Origin: an uncultured Candidatus Saccharibacteria bacterium | GTDB taxonomy: Bacteria > Patescibacteria > Saccharimonadia > Saccharimonadales > 2-12-FULL-41-12 | Direction of reading: 5' to 3' | Assembly: GCA_946478995.1 (NCBI GenBank) | Contig: CAMLDK010000023.1 | Span: 1 to 11,228 of the forward strand | DNA: 11,228 nt | Part shown: in pieces, positions 1 through 8,281 of the stretch | Layout: each line of letters starts with the position of its first letter | How positions within the stretch are numbered: position 1 is the stretch's first letter | Translations under genes and position numbers: made by a program | Notes under the pieces: generated by a model | What the model was told of the DNA's origin: nothing | The model's input: only the letters and a program-made list of their open reading frames with translations | The model's database searches: none

Positions 1-2697
1 GGATATTTCAGGACTTACCAGCAAGTCCATGGCGGCGAAACTTGGGGTTATCACAAGCCGCTGATGATTGCCGGCGGACTTGGCAACATAGATAAAGACC
101 AGATTAAAAAGACCGAACTGAAAGAGGGTGATCTTCTGATAGTGCTCGGCGGACCGTCCATGCTGATAGGTCTCGGCGGCGGGGCATCATCAAGCATGCA
201 ATCCGGCCAAAGCGAAGAAGAGCTGGATTTCGCCTCTGTCCAACGTGCAAACGCAGAAATGCAAAGACGGGCCCAGGAAGTAATCTCCTATTGCGCCTCG
301 CTGGATAAGAATAATCTTATTAAATCCATACATGACGTAGGAGCCGGCGGCTTGAGTAATGCGGTTCCGGAAATTGTCCAAGACCATAACCTGGGCGCTA
401 ATATAAACCTTCGGGACATACCAAGCGCCGAGCCGGGACTTTCGCCTATGGAAATCTGGTGCAACGAATCTCAGGAACGGTTTGTAGTGGCGATCGATAA
501 AGCCGCACTTGATGAATTCTCCAGCATCTGCCAGAGAGAAAAGTGTCCATTCGCAGTTATCGGAACGGTTAAGGAAAAACCGTACCTGGTAGTTTCTGAC
601 GGGCATTTCAAAAACCAGCCGATAAATATACCTATGTCTACCTTGTTCGGCAGTCCGCCTAAAATCACCAAAACAGCATTCAGCAGCACCCAAAACACGG
701 ACGAAGAAACTAGCCTGGCTAAAGTTAATATAGCCGAGGCCGTAGAAAAAGTTTTGCATATACCATCGGTCGCCAGCAAAAAATTCCTTATTACTATAGG
801 CGACCGGACAGTCGGAGGCATGAGCGTGCGAGACCCTATGGTCGGCCCATGGCAAGTACCCGTCAGTGATGTAGCGGTTACTGCCAACTCATTCAGATCC
901 GAAACGGGCGAAGCCGTATCCATAGGAGAGAGAGCGCCGATCGCACTGCTTGACGCTCCTGCTTCCGCTAGAATGGCCGTAGGAGAAGCGATTACTAATA
1001 TAGCCGCGGCGAAGATCAAAAGATTGTCCGACGTGAAACTTTCCGCCAACTGGATGGCGGCCAGCGGGCATAAAAGCGAGGATAAGAATCTATTTGACGC
1101 GGTAAAGGCAGTCGGGGAAGAGCTTTGCCCTATACTCGGCCTGACCATACCTGTCGGGAAGGATTCCCTGAGCATGCGGACAGCCTGGCGCGATTCCGGC
1201 CAAGATAAATCCGTCTCGTCGCCCGTGTCACTCGTGATCAGCGCCTTTGCACCCGTCGGCGATACGGAAGCCACGCTGACACCGATGCTTCACAAGGGGC
1301 GTTCGACATCCCTGATCTTCATTGATCTGGCAAAAGGCAAAAACCGCCTTGGTGCCTCTGCGCTAGGCCAGGCTTACAATATAGTTGGAAATGAGCCGCC
1401 GGATTTAGAAAACCCTAAATTGCTTAAAGGCTTTTTCTCCGCCATCCAGGAGCTTAACGATAAAAAACTGCTGCTCGCCTACCATGACCGTTCGGACGGC
1501 GGGTTGATAACCACGCTTTCTGAAATGGCTTTTGCGTCAAGATGCGGGCTGGACATAGACCTATCCGATATTAATAGCAGTCCGCTTGAAATACTTTTTA
1601 GCGAAGAACTGGGAGCGGTAATTGAGATCAGCGACGAAAATTATAATTCGGTCTTAGAGGCATTGAAAAAATCGGGCCAGACTTTCCACAATATAGGCAA
1701 ACCCTCAGAAAACCACACTATATCCATAGTCCAAAACGGTAAGACAATTTATGAAAATAGCAGAAAACAGCTGGAGAAATGGTGGTCAGAGACCAGCTAT
1801 CACATACAAAAGATCCGGGATAATGAACAGACAGCCGACGAAGAATTCAGCTTGATCCCGGATGATGAAGACCCTGGAATCAACCCGAAGCTTACGTTTG
1901 AAATAAGCCGGTTTAAGACCTACGACAGTAAGCCCAAGGTCGCTATTTTAAGGGAACAGGGGGTCAACGGCCAGGTTGAAATGGCAGCCGCTTTCTGGGA
2001 AGCAGGTTTTAATCCGGTGGACGTGCATATGAGCGATCTTGCCAATAATAATATCCGGTTGAGTAAATTTAAAGGACTGGTAGCCTGCGGAGGCTTCAGC
2101 TATGGAGACGTGCTCGGCGGCGGAGGCGGTTGGGCCAAATCAATCTTATTCCATGAGAATTTGAAATCCGAATTTCAAGATTTTTTTGAAAGGAAAGATA
2201 CTTTTAGCCTGGGGGTATGTAACGGTTGTCAAATGTTCTCACAGCTAAAGGAAATTATCCCTGGCGCCGGCTTCTGGCCGAAATTCCTAAAGAATGATTC
2301 TGAACAATTTGAAGCCAGATTAGCCAAAATCAACGATTCGCCATCCATATTCTTTAAGAACATGGCCGGCTCAATATTGCCGGTACCTACGGCTCACGGG
2401 GAAGGACGAGCCGTATTTGACAGCCGCGAAGCTATGGAGAAAGCGCTGGCCGAGAAACTGACACCCCTTCAATATGTGGACAACAGGAATAACGTGACAA
2501 ACAAATATCCTCTTAACCCGAACGGCTCGGAGCAGGGCATAACGGCATTGACCACGATTGACGGACGGGCAACCATAATCATGCCTCATCCTGAGCGTTC
2601 TTTCCTGGCTAAACAGCTTTCTTGGCATCCGGAAAGCTGGAACCGGTTTTCGCCATGGATTAAAATATTTAGAAATGCGCGGGAATGGGTAAATTGA
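1..2697 (+). CDS. purL: Phosphoribosylformylglycinamidine synthase, large fused type (5' truncated by window)
   Basis: This enzyme converts FGAR, ATP and glutamine to FGAM in de novo purine synthesis in the cytoplasm. The frame is open from base 1, so about 898 residues are visible of a family length near 1300; the N-terminal domain lies outside the window. In visible-fragment numbering, the first synthetase half has the glycine-rich LGGGASSS (58-65), HDVGAGGLSNA (111-121) and PVGKDS (384-389). The second half has HDRSDGG (495-501). The class I glutamine amidotransferase domain starts near 644, with the nucleophile Cys740 in GVCNGCQ and the His863/Glu865 pair in MPHPER. All catalytic residues of that triad are present, and the C-terminus (WHPESWNRFSPW...FRNAREW) matches the family end, so the 3' part is intact. 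The loop GDVLGGGGGWAKS has five glycines where I recall GAGEG in the E. coli enzyme. It ends in TGA one base before the next start, suggesting translational coupling. Identification is very secure. Confidence 0.97.
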   Translation, partial: GYFRTYQQVHGGETWGYHKPLMIAGGLGNIDKDQIKKTELKEGDLLIVLGGPSMLIGLGGGASSSMQSGQSEEELDFASVQRANAEMQRRAQEVISYCASLDKNNLIKSIHDVGAGGLSNAVPEIVQDHNLGANINLRDIPSAEPGLSPMEIWCNESQERFVVAIDKAALDEFSSICQREKCPFAVIGTVKEKPYLVVSDGHFKNQPINIPMSTLFGSPPKITKTAFSSTQNTDEETSLAKVNIAEAVEKVLHIPSVASKKFLITIGDRTVGGMSVRDPMVGPWQVPVSDVAVTANSFRSETGEAVSIGERAPIALLDAPASARMAVGEAITNIAAAKIKRLSDVKLSANWMAASGHKSEDKNLFDAVKAVGEELCPILGLTIPVGKDSLSMRTAWRDSGQDKSVSSPVSLVISAFAPVGDTEATLTPMLHKGRSTSLIFIDLAKGKNRLGASALGQAYNIVGNEPPDLENPKLLKGFFSAIQELNDKKLLLAYHDRSDGGLITTLSEMAFASRCGLDIDLSDINSSPLEILFSEELGAVIEISDENYNSVLEALKKSGQTFHNIGKPSENHTISIVQNGKTIYENSRKQLEKWWSETSYHIQKIRDNEQTADEEFSLIPDDEDPGINPKLTFEISRFKTYDSKPKVAILREQGVNGQVEMAAAFWEAGFNPVDVHMSDLANNNIRLSKFKGLVACGGFSYGDVLGGGGGWAKSILFHENLKSEFQDFFERKDTFSLGVCNGCQMFSQLKEIIPGAGFWPKFLKNDSEQFEARLAKINDSPSIFFKNMAGSILPVPTAHGEGRAVFDSREAMEKALAEKLTPLQYVDNRNNVTNKYPLNPNGSEQGITALTTIDGRATIIMPHPERSFLAKQLSWHPESWNRFSPWIKIFRNAREWVN

Positions 2698-2698
2698 A

Positions 2699-3982
2699 AT
2701 GGTTATACACAGAGCTCACAGAATCAAGCATAAGATAGAAACAAAACTAAGCGGCAAATCGGCTGAACTTCAATATAGCGACGTCGAGCCGGCGCTGGAA
2801 TATATAAACAATTACTGGCGGCTTCTTACCAGATATCATCCTAAAGACGAATCCAACTTAATCGGCCTGCCTCACAAATTTATCGTGCCCTCGATAGAAG
2901 GCGGGGCAGAATTCGACTACAACGAACAATATTATTGGGACAGTTTCTTCATAGTCAAAGGATTATTAAACGAAAAGAATAAAAAACTAAACCTCGGTAT
3001 ATTGGATAACCTGATTTTTTTGTTCAAGGAGTTCGGTATAATCCCGAATGCTTCCAGGCTGTACCTGACTAGCCGCTCCCAGCCGCCGATCCTCACCAGC
3101 TTAATCTTTGACTTATACGATACCTATAGGCTGGACAATGACTGGCTGAAAGAAAAGATCGAAGTAGCTATCAATGAGTATAATTTCGTCTGGCTGGGCA
3201 CGACAAAACCTAATGCCCGGAAAATATATAAAGGCTTAAGCCGCTACTATGATTTTAACTACATAAATGATATAGCCGAAACTGAAAGCGGCTGGGACAT
3301 GACGCCCAGATTTTACCGTAAAGCGTTAAGTTTTTTGCCTATAGATTTACAAGCGCTCTTATACAAGTATGAGACTGATTTTGCCAGATATTATAAGATC
3401 ATCGGCAATACGAAAGAGGAGCAAAAGTGGAAGTACAGGGCGAAAACCCGCAAAGAAATCACCAATGAACTGATGTGGGACAATGCCAAGGGCATTTACT
3501 TTGACTATAACTTCGAGAAAAAAAGAAAAGGCGGAGTAAGCTCCTTGGCGGCGTTTTATCCGATGTGGGCAAACATGGTGACAGAAGCTCAAGCGGCCCG
3601 ACTAGTAAAATCCTTAAAAAAATTTGAATATTCCGGAGGGCTTGCCGCCACAGACAGCCGGGCGCTCAGATTCTTGCCTATCAGCGAAACCGTGCCGACC
3701 CAATGGGCCTATCCGAACGGCTGGGCACCGCTTCACTATCTAGTCACCGAGGGGCTCAATAATTACGGATATTATGATGAGGCTGAAAGAATTGCCCACA
3801 AGTGGCTGAAGACGAACTTGTCATGGTTTGAAACATATGGAGTTTTCCTCGAGAAATATAACGTCGTCAACCCAAGCAAACCGCCGGAGAAAGGCCTTTA
3901 TCCTTCACAGACCGGCTTCGGCTGGACGAACGCTATATTCACTTACATGGCGAAAAAGTACATCAGGATAGAAGGCAATTAG
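2699..3982 (+). CDS. Trehalase-family (GH37) glycoside hydrolase, divergent
   Basis: The 427-residue protein is an inverting glycoside hydrolase of the (alpha/alpha)6-barrel type, related to alpha,alpha-trehalase. It has no signal peptide or membrane segment, so it should be cytoplasmic. Visible motifs are NEQYYWDSFF (75-84, signature 1 region), IPNASRLYLTSRSQPP (115-130), SGWD (197-200, predicted general acid Asp200), QWAYPNGWAP (335-344, signature 2 region), LEKY (384-387, predicted base Glu385) and GFGWTN (406-411). Compared with E. coli TreA (recalled, about 565 residues with its signal peptide), it is short and the segment before SGWD is compressed. Several usual contact positions differ: Arg of GGRF is Asp73, Asp of QWDxP is Ala337, and Glu of GEYxxQ is Leu400. 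The fold and catalytic pair are well supported; trehalose as substrate is not. The start follows the purL stop by one base and has no strong ribosome binding site, so translation may be coupled to purL. Family confidence is high, exact activity moderate to low. Confidence 0.88.
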   Translation: MVIHRAHRIKHKIETKLSGKSAELQYSDVEPALEYINNYWRLLTRYHPKDESNLIGLPHKFIVPSIEGGAEFDYNEQYYWDSFFIVKGLLNEKNKKLNLGILDNLIFLFKEFGIIPNASRLYLTSRSQPPILTSLIFDLYDTYRLDNDWLKEKIEVAINEYNFVWLGTTKPNARKIYKGLSRYYDFNYINDIAETESGWDMTPRFYRKALSFLPIDLQALLYKYETDFARYYKIIGNTKEEQKWKYRAKTRKEITNELMWDNAKGIYFDYNFEKKRKGGVSSLAAFYPMWANMVTEAQAARLVKSLKKFEYSGGLAATDSRALRFLPISETVPTQWAYPNGWAPLHYLVTEGLNNYGYYDEAERIAHKWLKTNLSWFETYGVFLEKYNVVNPSKPPEKGLYPSQTGFGWTNAIFTYMAKKYIRIEGN

Positions 3983-3995
3983 CCGCTGCTAAAGT

Positions 3996-6900
3996 ATGTC
4001 GGATTTCGAAAAAGAATATTCCAAGCTGAACACTAAGCAGCAGCAGGCTGTCGAACTTATAGATGGACCGGTTTTAGTCCTGGCTGGGCCGGGAACCGGT
4101 AAAACCCAGCTGCTTAGCATGCGCGCAGCCAACATATTGCGCAAAACCGATGCCGGTGCCAGCAACATCCTGTGTCTGACTTTTACTAATAAAGCCGCCG
4201 CGAATATGCGGGAGAGGCTTTATAGCCTGGCCGGCCCGGACAGCCGCGGCGTGGTTGTACGGACTTTTCATAGCTTTGCCGGCGAGATTATGAACAGTTA
4301 TCCTGATTATTTCTGGTCGGGAGCCAGGCTTAGCGTAGCGCCGGATGCCGTGCAGCTGGAAATCATCCAGAGCATTCTGGCGGGCCTGCCGCTTGATAAC
4401 CCGCTAGCGAGCACCTTTGCCGGGGCGTTTACCCAGCTGGGTGCGGTCCAGGAAGCTTTAAAGCTTGCCAAAGAAGCCGGCCTGACACCCGATGAGCTCC
4501 GCGCTATAATCAAGGAAAACATCAAATATCTAGACAAGCTGGAGCCGTTTCTTGTCGATCTTCTGGCACCGAGCTTAAGCTATAAGAATTTAAACAAGCT
4601 TCAAGGAGACATAGCCGGATTACCAAAGCAAAAGCTTAAACCCGACAGCCTTATATTGCCCCTTGACACCGCCATAACGGAAAGTCTGGAGTTCGCCGTA
4701 AAGGAAGACGAAGGCACCGGCAAGACCGAACATACCGGCAAGTGGAAATCAAGCTGGGTACAGACCGTAAACGGCAAAAAAGGCATGTACAAAGAACGCG
4801 CGCGGAACGAATGGTGGCTGACACTATCGGACGTGTACGAAAGCTACCGCGAACAAATGCACGAACGGGGCTACTATGACTACTCCGACATGATGATAGA
4901 AGTCATCACCCAGATGGAGAAAAACCCGGACATGCGGGCTGATGTCCAGGAGCAATTTCTGTATGTGTTAATTGATGAATTCCAGGACACGAACGCCGCG
5001 CAGCTGCGGTTTGCACATCTGATAGCAGATCACTACGCCGCCAACAACCGGCCTAACCTGATGGCTGTCGGCGATGACGATCAATCCATCTTTGCCTTTA
5101 ACGGCGCCGAGCTTAACAATATGCTTGGCTTCAAGCGCAGCTATCCGGATACCAAGCTCATTGTTCTGGAGGATAATTACCGCTCAAGCCAGGAAGTACT
5201 GGATACGTCCCGCGGCATCATTGAACTGGCCGAAGACCGTCTTACGAAAAGGGAGCCTGGGATTACAAAGAATTTAGCCGCCAAGAACCCGCCGGAAAAT
5301 AAGACCGACATCAAGCATCTGCGTTACCCAACGCGCCAGCACCAGCAGACGGCCATAGCCAAAAGAGTCAAGGAAATATGGCAGACAGAAGAGGGCACTA
5401 TAGCCGTCCTGGCCCGCCGCCATGAAAGCCTGCAGCAGCTCGCAGGTATCTTAAGGAAAGAAAAGGTGCCGATAATTTATGAGCGGCAAAGCAATGTGCT
5501 TGACCACGAAGCCGTCAAACTTGTTTATACCATCGCCCGTACGGCAGTTGCCATTTCAAAAGGCGATAAAAATGCCGTCAATCTGCATCTTAGCAAGGTG
5601 CTTCAGTCACCGATATGGGAAATCAGTCCGAAAACTCTTTGGCGTCTTGCCGTAGATAATTACAGCTCTCCGGACTGGCTTAGCAGCCTGCTGGATAGCG
5701 AGGATGAGAAGCTAAACGGTATCGGCCACTGGCTGGTATGGCTATCCAGATCGGCTCGCGATCTGCCTGTGACTATAAGCCTGGAATATATCCTCGGCTT
5801 GAGGGAAGGCCAGTATCTGAGAAGTCCGTTCCGCGGGTATTATCTTAGCCTCAAGCCGGCGACAAACACTTATTTGGAAACTCTTTCGGCTGTCGAACTT
5901 TTGCGCAACCTAGCGAATGAATTTGCCGGAGCTAAGAATGCTAATCTGGTTGATTTTGTAAAGTTCATTGAACTTAACCTGAGTACGGATAGGGTAATTG
6001 CCGACGAATCCTGGTTTATGAGCGGGCAAAGAGCCGTGCATCTTCTGACCGTCCACAAGGCAAAGGGGCTTGAGTTTGACAATGTATTTATAGTCGATGC
6101 CACCGAAGACATGTGGCGGCCGAAGGCCGGCAGAAAAAAATCGCCCGCCAACCTTAGGTTGCAATCATACTTTGATAAATACGATGATTTTGTCCGCTTG
6201 CTTTATGTCGGCGCCAGCCGGGCTAAGAGCAGACTTGTCGCCACCAGTTATTTCACCGACAGCAAAGGACAGGAGGTTTTAGCGACCCCGCTTATCTCGG
6301 CGCTCCCGACGACCATAATAGAGCAGCCTGAGGTCGAATCGGTCGAAACGCTGGAAGACGACATAAGGTGGCCTGTGCTGGAAAGCAACGACGAGAAAAC
6401 CGTTTTAGCGCCAAGGTTGGAAAACTTCTACTTAAGTCCGTCCAGCCTGATCGATTTCCTGGATGTAGCGGAAGCCGGGCCGAAAACCTTCAAGGAGCGT
6501 CATTTGCTCAGACTGCCGACAGAGCGTTCAGCCCAGGGAAGCTACGGAACCGCTATTCACGCGGCGCTGGAAACCGCCCAGCGGCTGGTAAATACCAGCA
6601 AGCTTACACTTGAACCCGTTTTGGACAGGTTTGAGCAGACTTTGATTGAGCAGCATATGCTTCCACTGGAATACGAACAGTACCTGGCAAAAGGGGAAGT
6701 CTTGCTGACAAAACTCTTTAAAGATAGTCTGCTGGTTTTGCCTAAAGGTGCTCTGAGCGAGCAGAAGTTAAGGGACATCTTTATGGAAGACGCGCGCTTA
6801 GGCGGCAACCTGGACAGCATTTATACCCCTGATAAAAATGAGCTTATCATTACCGACTACAAGACAGGAAAACCGTTAACGAGTTTTGAAACCAGGGACA

Positions 6901-7211
6901 AAACAAAGACCGTGAAGGCCTGGCGGCACAAAACGCAGCTGGTGTTTTATAGCCTACTGGCAAAAAACAGCGGCCGTTTCGCTAAAGCCGGGAAGATAAG
7001 CGGCCGTATGATTTACCTGGAAGCCGAAAAACAGTCTCAGATGGAGCTATCTTACCAGCCTTCGGACGAAGACTTGGAGAGGATGGCCAAACTGTCTGTC
7101 GCGGTCTGGAAGCACATCATGGACTTGGACTTTCCGAATGTTGGCAACTACTCGGACGACTACCAAGGAATACTACAATTCCAAAACGATTTGGTTGAGA
7201 GTAAAATTTAA
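3996..7211 (+). CDS. UvrD/Rep-type superfamily 1 helicase fused to a PD-(D/E)XK nuclease
   Basis: The 1071-residue protein is predicted to unwind DNA with ATP and cut it, as in AddA/RecB-like end processing or repair. Helicase motifs run in order: Q-motif LNTKQQQAV (11-19), Walker A GPGTGKT (31-37), TNKAAANMRERL (64-75), DEFQDT (327-332), GDDDQSIFAFNGA (359-371), NYRSS (394-398), VHKAKGLEF (686-694) and RLLYVGASRAK (734-744). The C-terminal nuclease has SPSSLIDFL (814-822), GTAIH (His855), Asp940, the DYK core Asp954/Lys956 in ITDYKTGKP, and QLVFY (981-985), which match the RecB-family nuclease residues. It carries no iron-sulfur cysteines; the only Cys in the whole protein is Cys60. It begins 13 bp after the trehalase-family gene with no good Shine-Dalgarno sequence. 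The overall layout resembles helicase-nuclease fusions I associate with CPR bacteria. It could equally be called AddA-like; no AddB partner is visible in the window. Confidence 0.94.
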   Translation: MSDFEKEYSKLNTKQQQAVELIDGPVLVLAGPGTGKTQLLSMRAANILRKTDAGASNILCLTFTNKAAANMRERLYSLAGPDSRGVVVRTFHSFAGEIMNSYPDYFWSGARLSVAPDAVQLEIIQSILAGLPLDNPLASTFAGAFTQLGAVQEALKLAKEAGLTPDELRAIIKENIKYLDKLEPFLVDLLAPSLSYKNLNKLQGDIAGLPKQKLKPDSLILPLDTAITESLEFAVKEDEGTGKTEHTGKWKSSWVQTVNGKKGMYKERARNEWWLTLSDVYESYREQMHERGYYDYSDMMIEVITQMEKNPDMRADVQEQFLYVLIDEFQDTNAAQLRFAHLIADHYAANNRPNLMAVGDDDQSIFAFNGAELNNMLGFKRSYPDTKLIVLEDNYRSSQEVLDTSRGIIELAEDRLTKREPGITKNLAAKNPPENKTDIKHLRYPTRQHQQTAIAKRVKEIWQTEEGTIAVLARRHESLQQLAGILRKEKVPIIYERQSNVLDHEAVKLVYTIARTAVAISKGDKNAVNLHLSKVLQSPIWEISPKTLWRLAVDNYSSPDWLSSLLDSEDEKLNGIGHWLVWLSRSARDLPVTISLEYILGLREGQYLRSPFRGYYLSLKPATNTYLETLSAVELLRNLANEFAGAKNANLVDFVKFIELNLSTDRVIADESWFMSGQRAVHLLTVHKAKGLEFDNVFIVDATEDMWRPKAGRKKSPANLRLQSYFDKYDDFVRLLYVGASRAKSRLVATSYFTDSKGQEVLATPLISALPTTIIEQPEVESVETLEDDIRWPVLESNDEKTVLAPRLENFYLSPSSLIDFLDVAEAGPKTFKERHLLRLPTERSAQGSYGTAIHAALETAQRLVNTSKLTLEPVLDRFEQTLIEQHMLPLEYEQYLAKGEVLLTKLFKDSLLVLPKGALSEQKLRDIFMEDARLGGNLDSIYTPDKNELIITDYKTGKPLTSFETRDKTKTVKAWRHKTQLVFYSLLAKNSGRFAKAGKISGRMIYLEAEKQSQMELSYQPSDEDLERMAKLSVAVWKHIMDLDFPNVGNYSDDYQGILQFQNDLVESKI

Positions 7212-7236
7212 ATTCAAGCAGCGTATCTAGGCAACT

Positions 7237-8238
7237 TCAGCCTATAGCTCCGACGATTTCACCAACATGCTGATTTTTGCCAAGGGTAGCACAGCCTGCT
7301 ATGGCAAGCTGATCACCAATAACCTTGCCACGGCTTAGCTCTTCATCCGTACGAGCAATCGCCCTTATCAGACGTGCCGCGTAGACTGCATTCTGGTAAA
7401 ACAGTTTGTGGCCGTATTTTTCAACTACTTTGTCTTTATTAACGATTGCGTTATCGACTCTTACAAACGTCAGTCCTTCTTCCTCATGCCCTTTATTTTC
7501 GTGTTCGGGATCGGAGGCGAGGTGTATTATCGCGTCCAGACCGTTTAAATCGCTGACCACTTTGTGCATAGTCTGTTCGTTGAAGTCCGGAGACTGTGCC
7601 GCGCGGTTACCGGTAATTTCAATGCCGCGCTTAATACCAGAGTTAATAATATCCGGGTTTTTAGCTATATGCGTTTCGGCTTCATCGCCTACAAAGCTCG
7701 TAATTCCATCATAATTTTCGTTATAACGCTCAAGTATTGGCACTATGCCACGAGCCGCGCCGCATTCAACATGCATACCAAGCTTGAAATTTGCCTGCAT
7801 AAGCGCTTCGTTTACTACCTTGAATTGTTCCAGCGGATCATCAATACCTTCTAAAATCGAAAAGTTGCCGATGCTGGCTACATACCACACAAAAAGACTT
7901 GGTCCGCCGATAACTTTTGGCCGAGGAGGAACCGGATTTCCGGCAATCGTAAGAACATTGCCTCTTCCGTCCATGCACCCTCCATGCAATTGACTTAAAT
8001 CCGGTACCAATATAAGCCCTTCCGAGCCTATAAACTTAAGCTTTTCTGTAAATTGTTCCGGAGTAATGTCCGTAGCATCAATAGTCCCAGTTGCGAAATC
8101 TAGCCGTCCTTCGTATCTGACCTGAATCAGTGCATCGTGCTCAGGATTATGGACTGCTAAGGCTTCAGCTGACGTTTCTGCGCCTAATAGGACAGCTCCA
8201 TCCGGACCTCGGGGCAACATCTCATTAAACTCCGTCAT
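7237..8238 (-). CDS. Uncharacterised protein with a beta-carbonic-anhydrase-like metal site
   Basis: I do not recognise this 333-residue protein as a named family with certainty. It has no signal peptide or membrane segment. Two motifs stand out: CMDGR (Cys88, Asp90, Arg92) followed by IAGN (98-101), and HVECG (His156, Cys159, Gly160). The pattern CxDxR then HxxCG about 65-70 residues later is how beta-class carbonic anhydrases place their Cys/His/Cys zinc ligands and the Asp-Arg pair. Diatom cadmium-type (zeta) enzymes have a similar Cys/His/Cys site. The rest does not look like a standard beta enzyme: there is an 85-residue N-terminal extension and a C-terminal part of over 170 residues, including a charged patch SDPEHENKGHEEEG (242-255). 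A CO2-hydrating role is therefore an inference from the metal site. The gene is 54 bp downstream of the antiporter with a candidate promoter of its own, and its 3' end faces the helicase-nuclease gene. It ends in TGA. That it is a real gene is nearly certain; the function is tentative. Confidence 0.85.
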   Translation of the reverse strand: MTEFNEMLPRGPDGAVLLGAETSAEALAVHNPEHDALIQVRYEGRLDFATGTIDATDITPEQFTEKLKFIGSEGLILVPDLSQLHGGCMDGRGNVLTIAGNPVPPRPKVIGGPSLFVWYVASIGNFSILEGIDDPLEQFKVVNEALMQANFKLGMHVECGAARGIVPILERYNENYDGITSFVGDEAETHIAKNPDIINSGIKRGIEITGNRAAQSPDFNEQTMHKVVSDLNGLDAIIHLASDPEHENKGHEEEGLTFVRVDNAIVNKDKVVEKYGHKLFYQNAVYAARLIRAIARTDEELSRGKVIGDQLAIAGCATLGKNQHVGEIVGAIG

Positions 8239-8281
8239 TTTATGTCGTCATTATCTATTTTTTTAATAGGCACAAGAAGAC

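Noticed and set aside
11..28. Perfect 6-bp hairpin GGACTT/AAGTCC near the window start
   Set aside because: It lies inside purL coding sequence with an ordinary protein reading; such short stems are expected by chance.
471..1274. Long open frame of 267 codons on the minus strand, and another of 221 codons at 190-855
   Set aside because: Both lie wholly opposite purL, overlap each other, and encode no recognisable motif; they reflect codon bias of the sense gene.
2695..2697. TGA recoded as glycine or tryptophan, as in some CPR groups
   Set aside because: TGA ends PurL, AtpD and the 333-residue protein exactly where the family or the next start expects, and no in-frame TGA occurs in the six genes.
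4713..4727. Second GTGKT in the helicase-nuclease protein (residues 240-244), resembling another P-loop
   Set aside because: It sits in the polar 1B-type subdomain without the preceding hydrophobic strand, and no second Walker B goes with it; the true P-loop is at residues 31-37.
7228..7244. Inverted repeat TAGGC/GCCTA between the convergent helicase-nuclease and metal-site genes, as a bidirectional terminator
   Set aside because: The stem is only 5 bp, it runs into the coding end, and no T-run follows on either strand.
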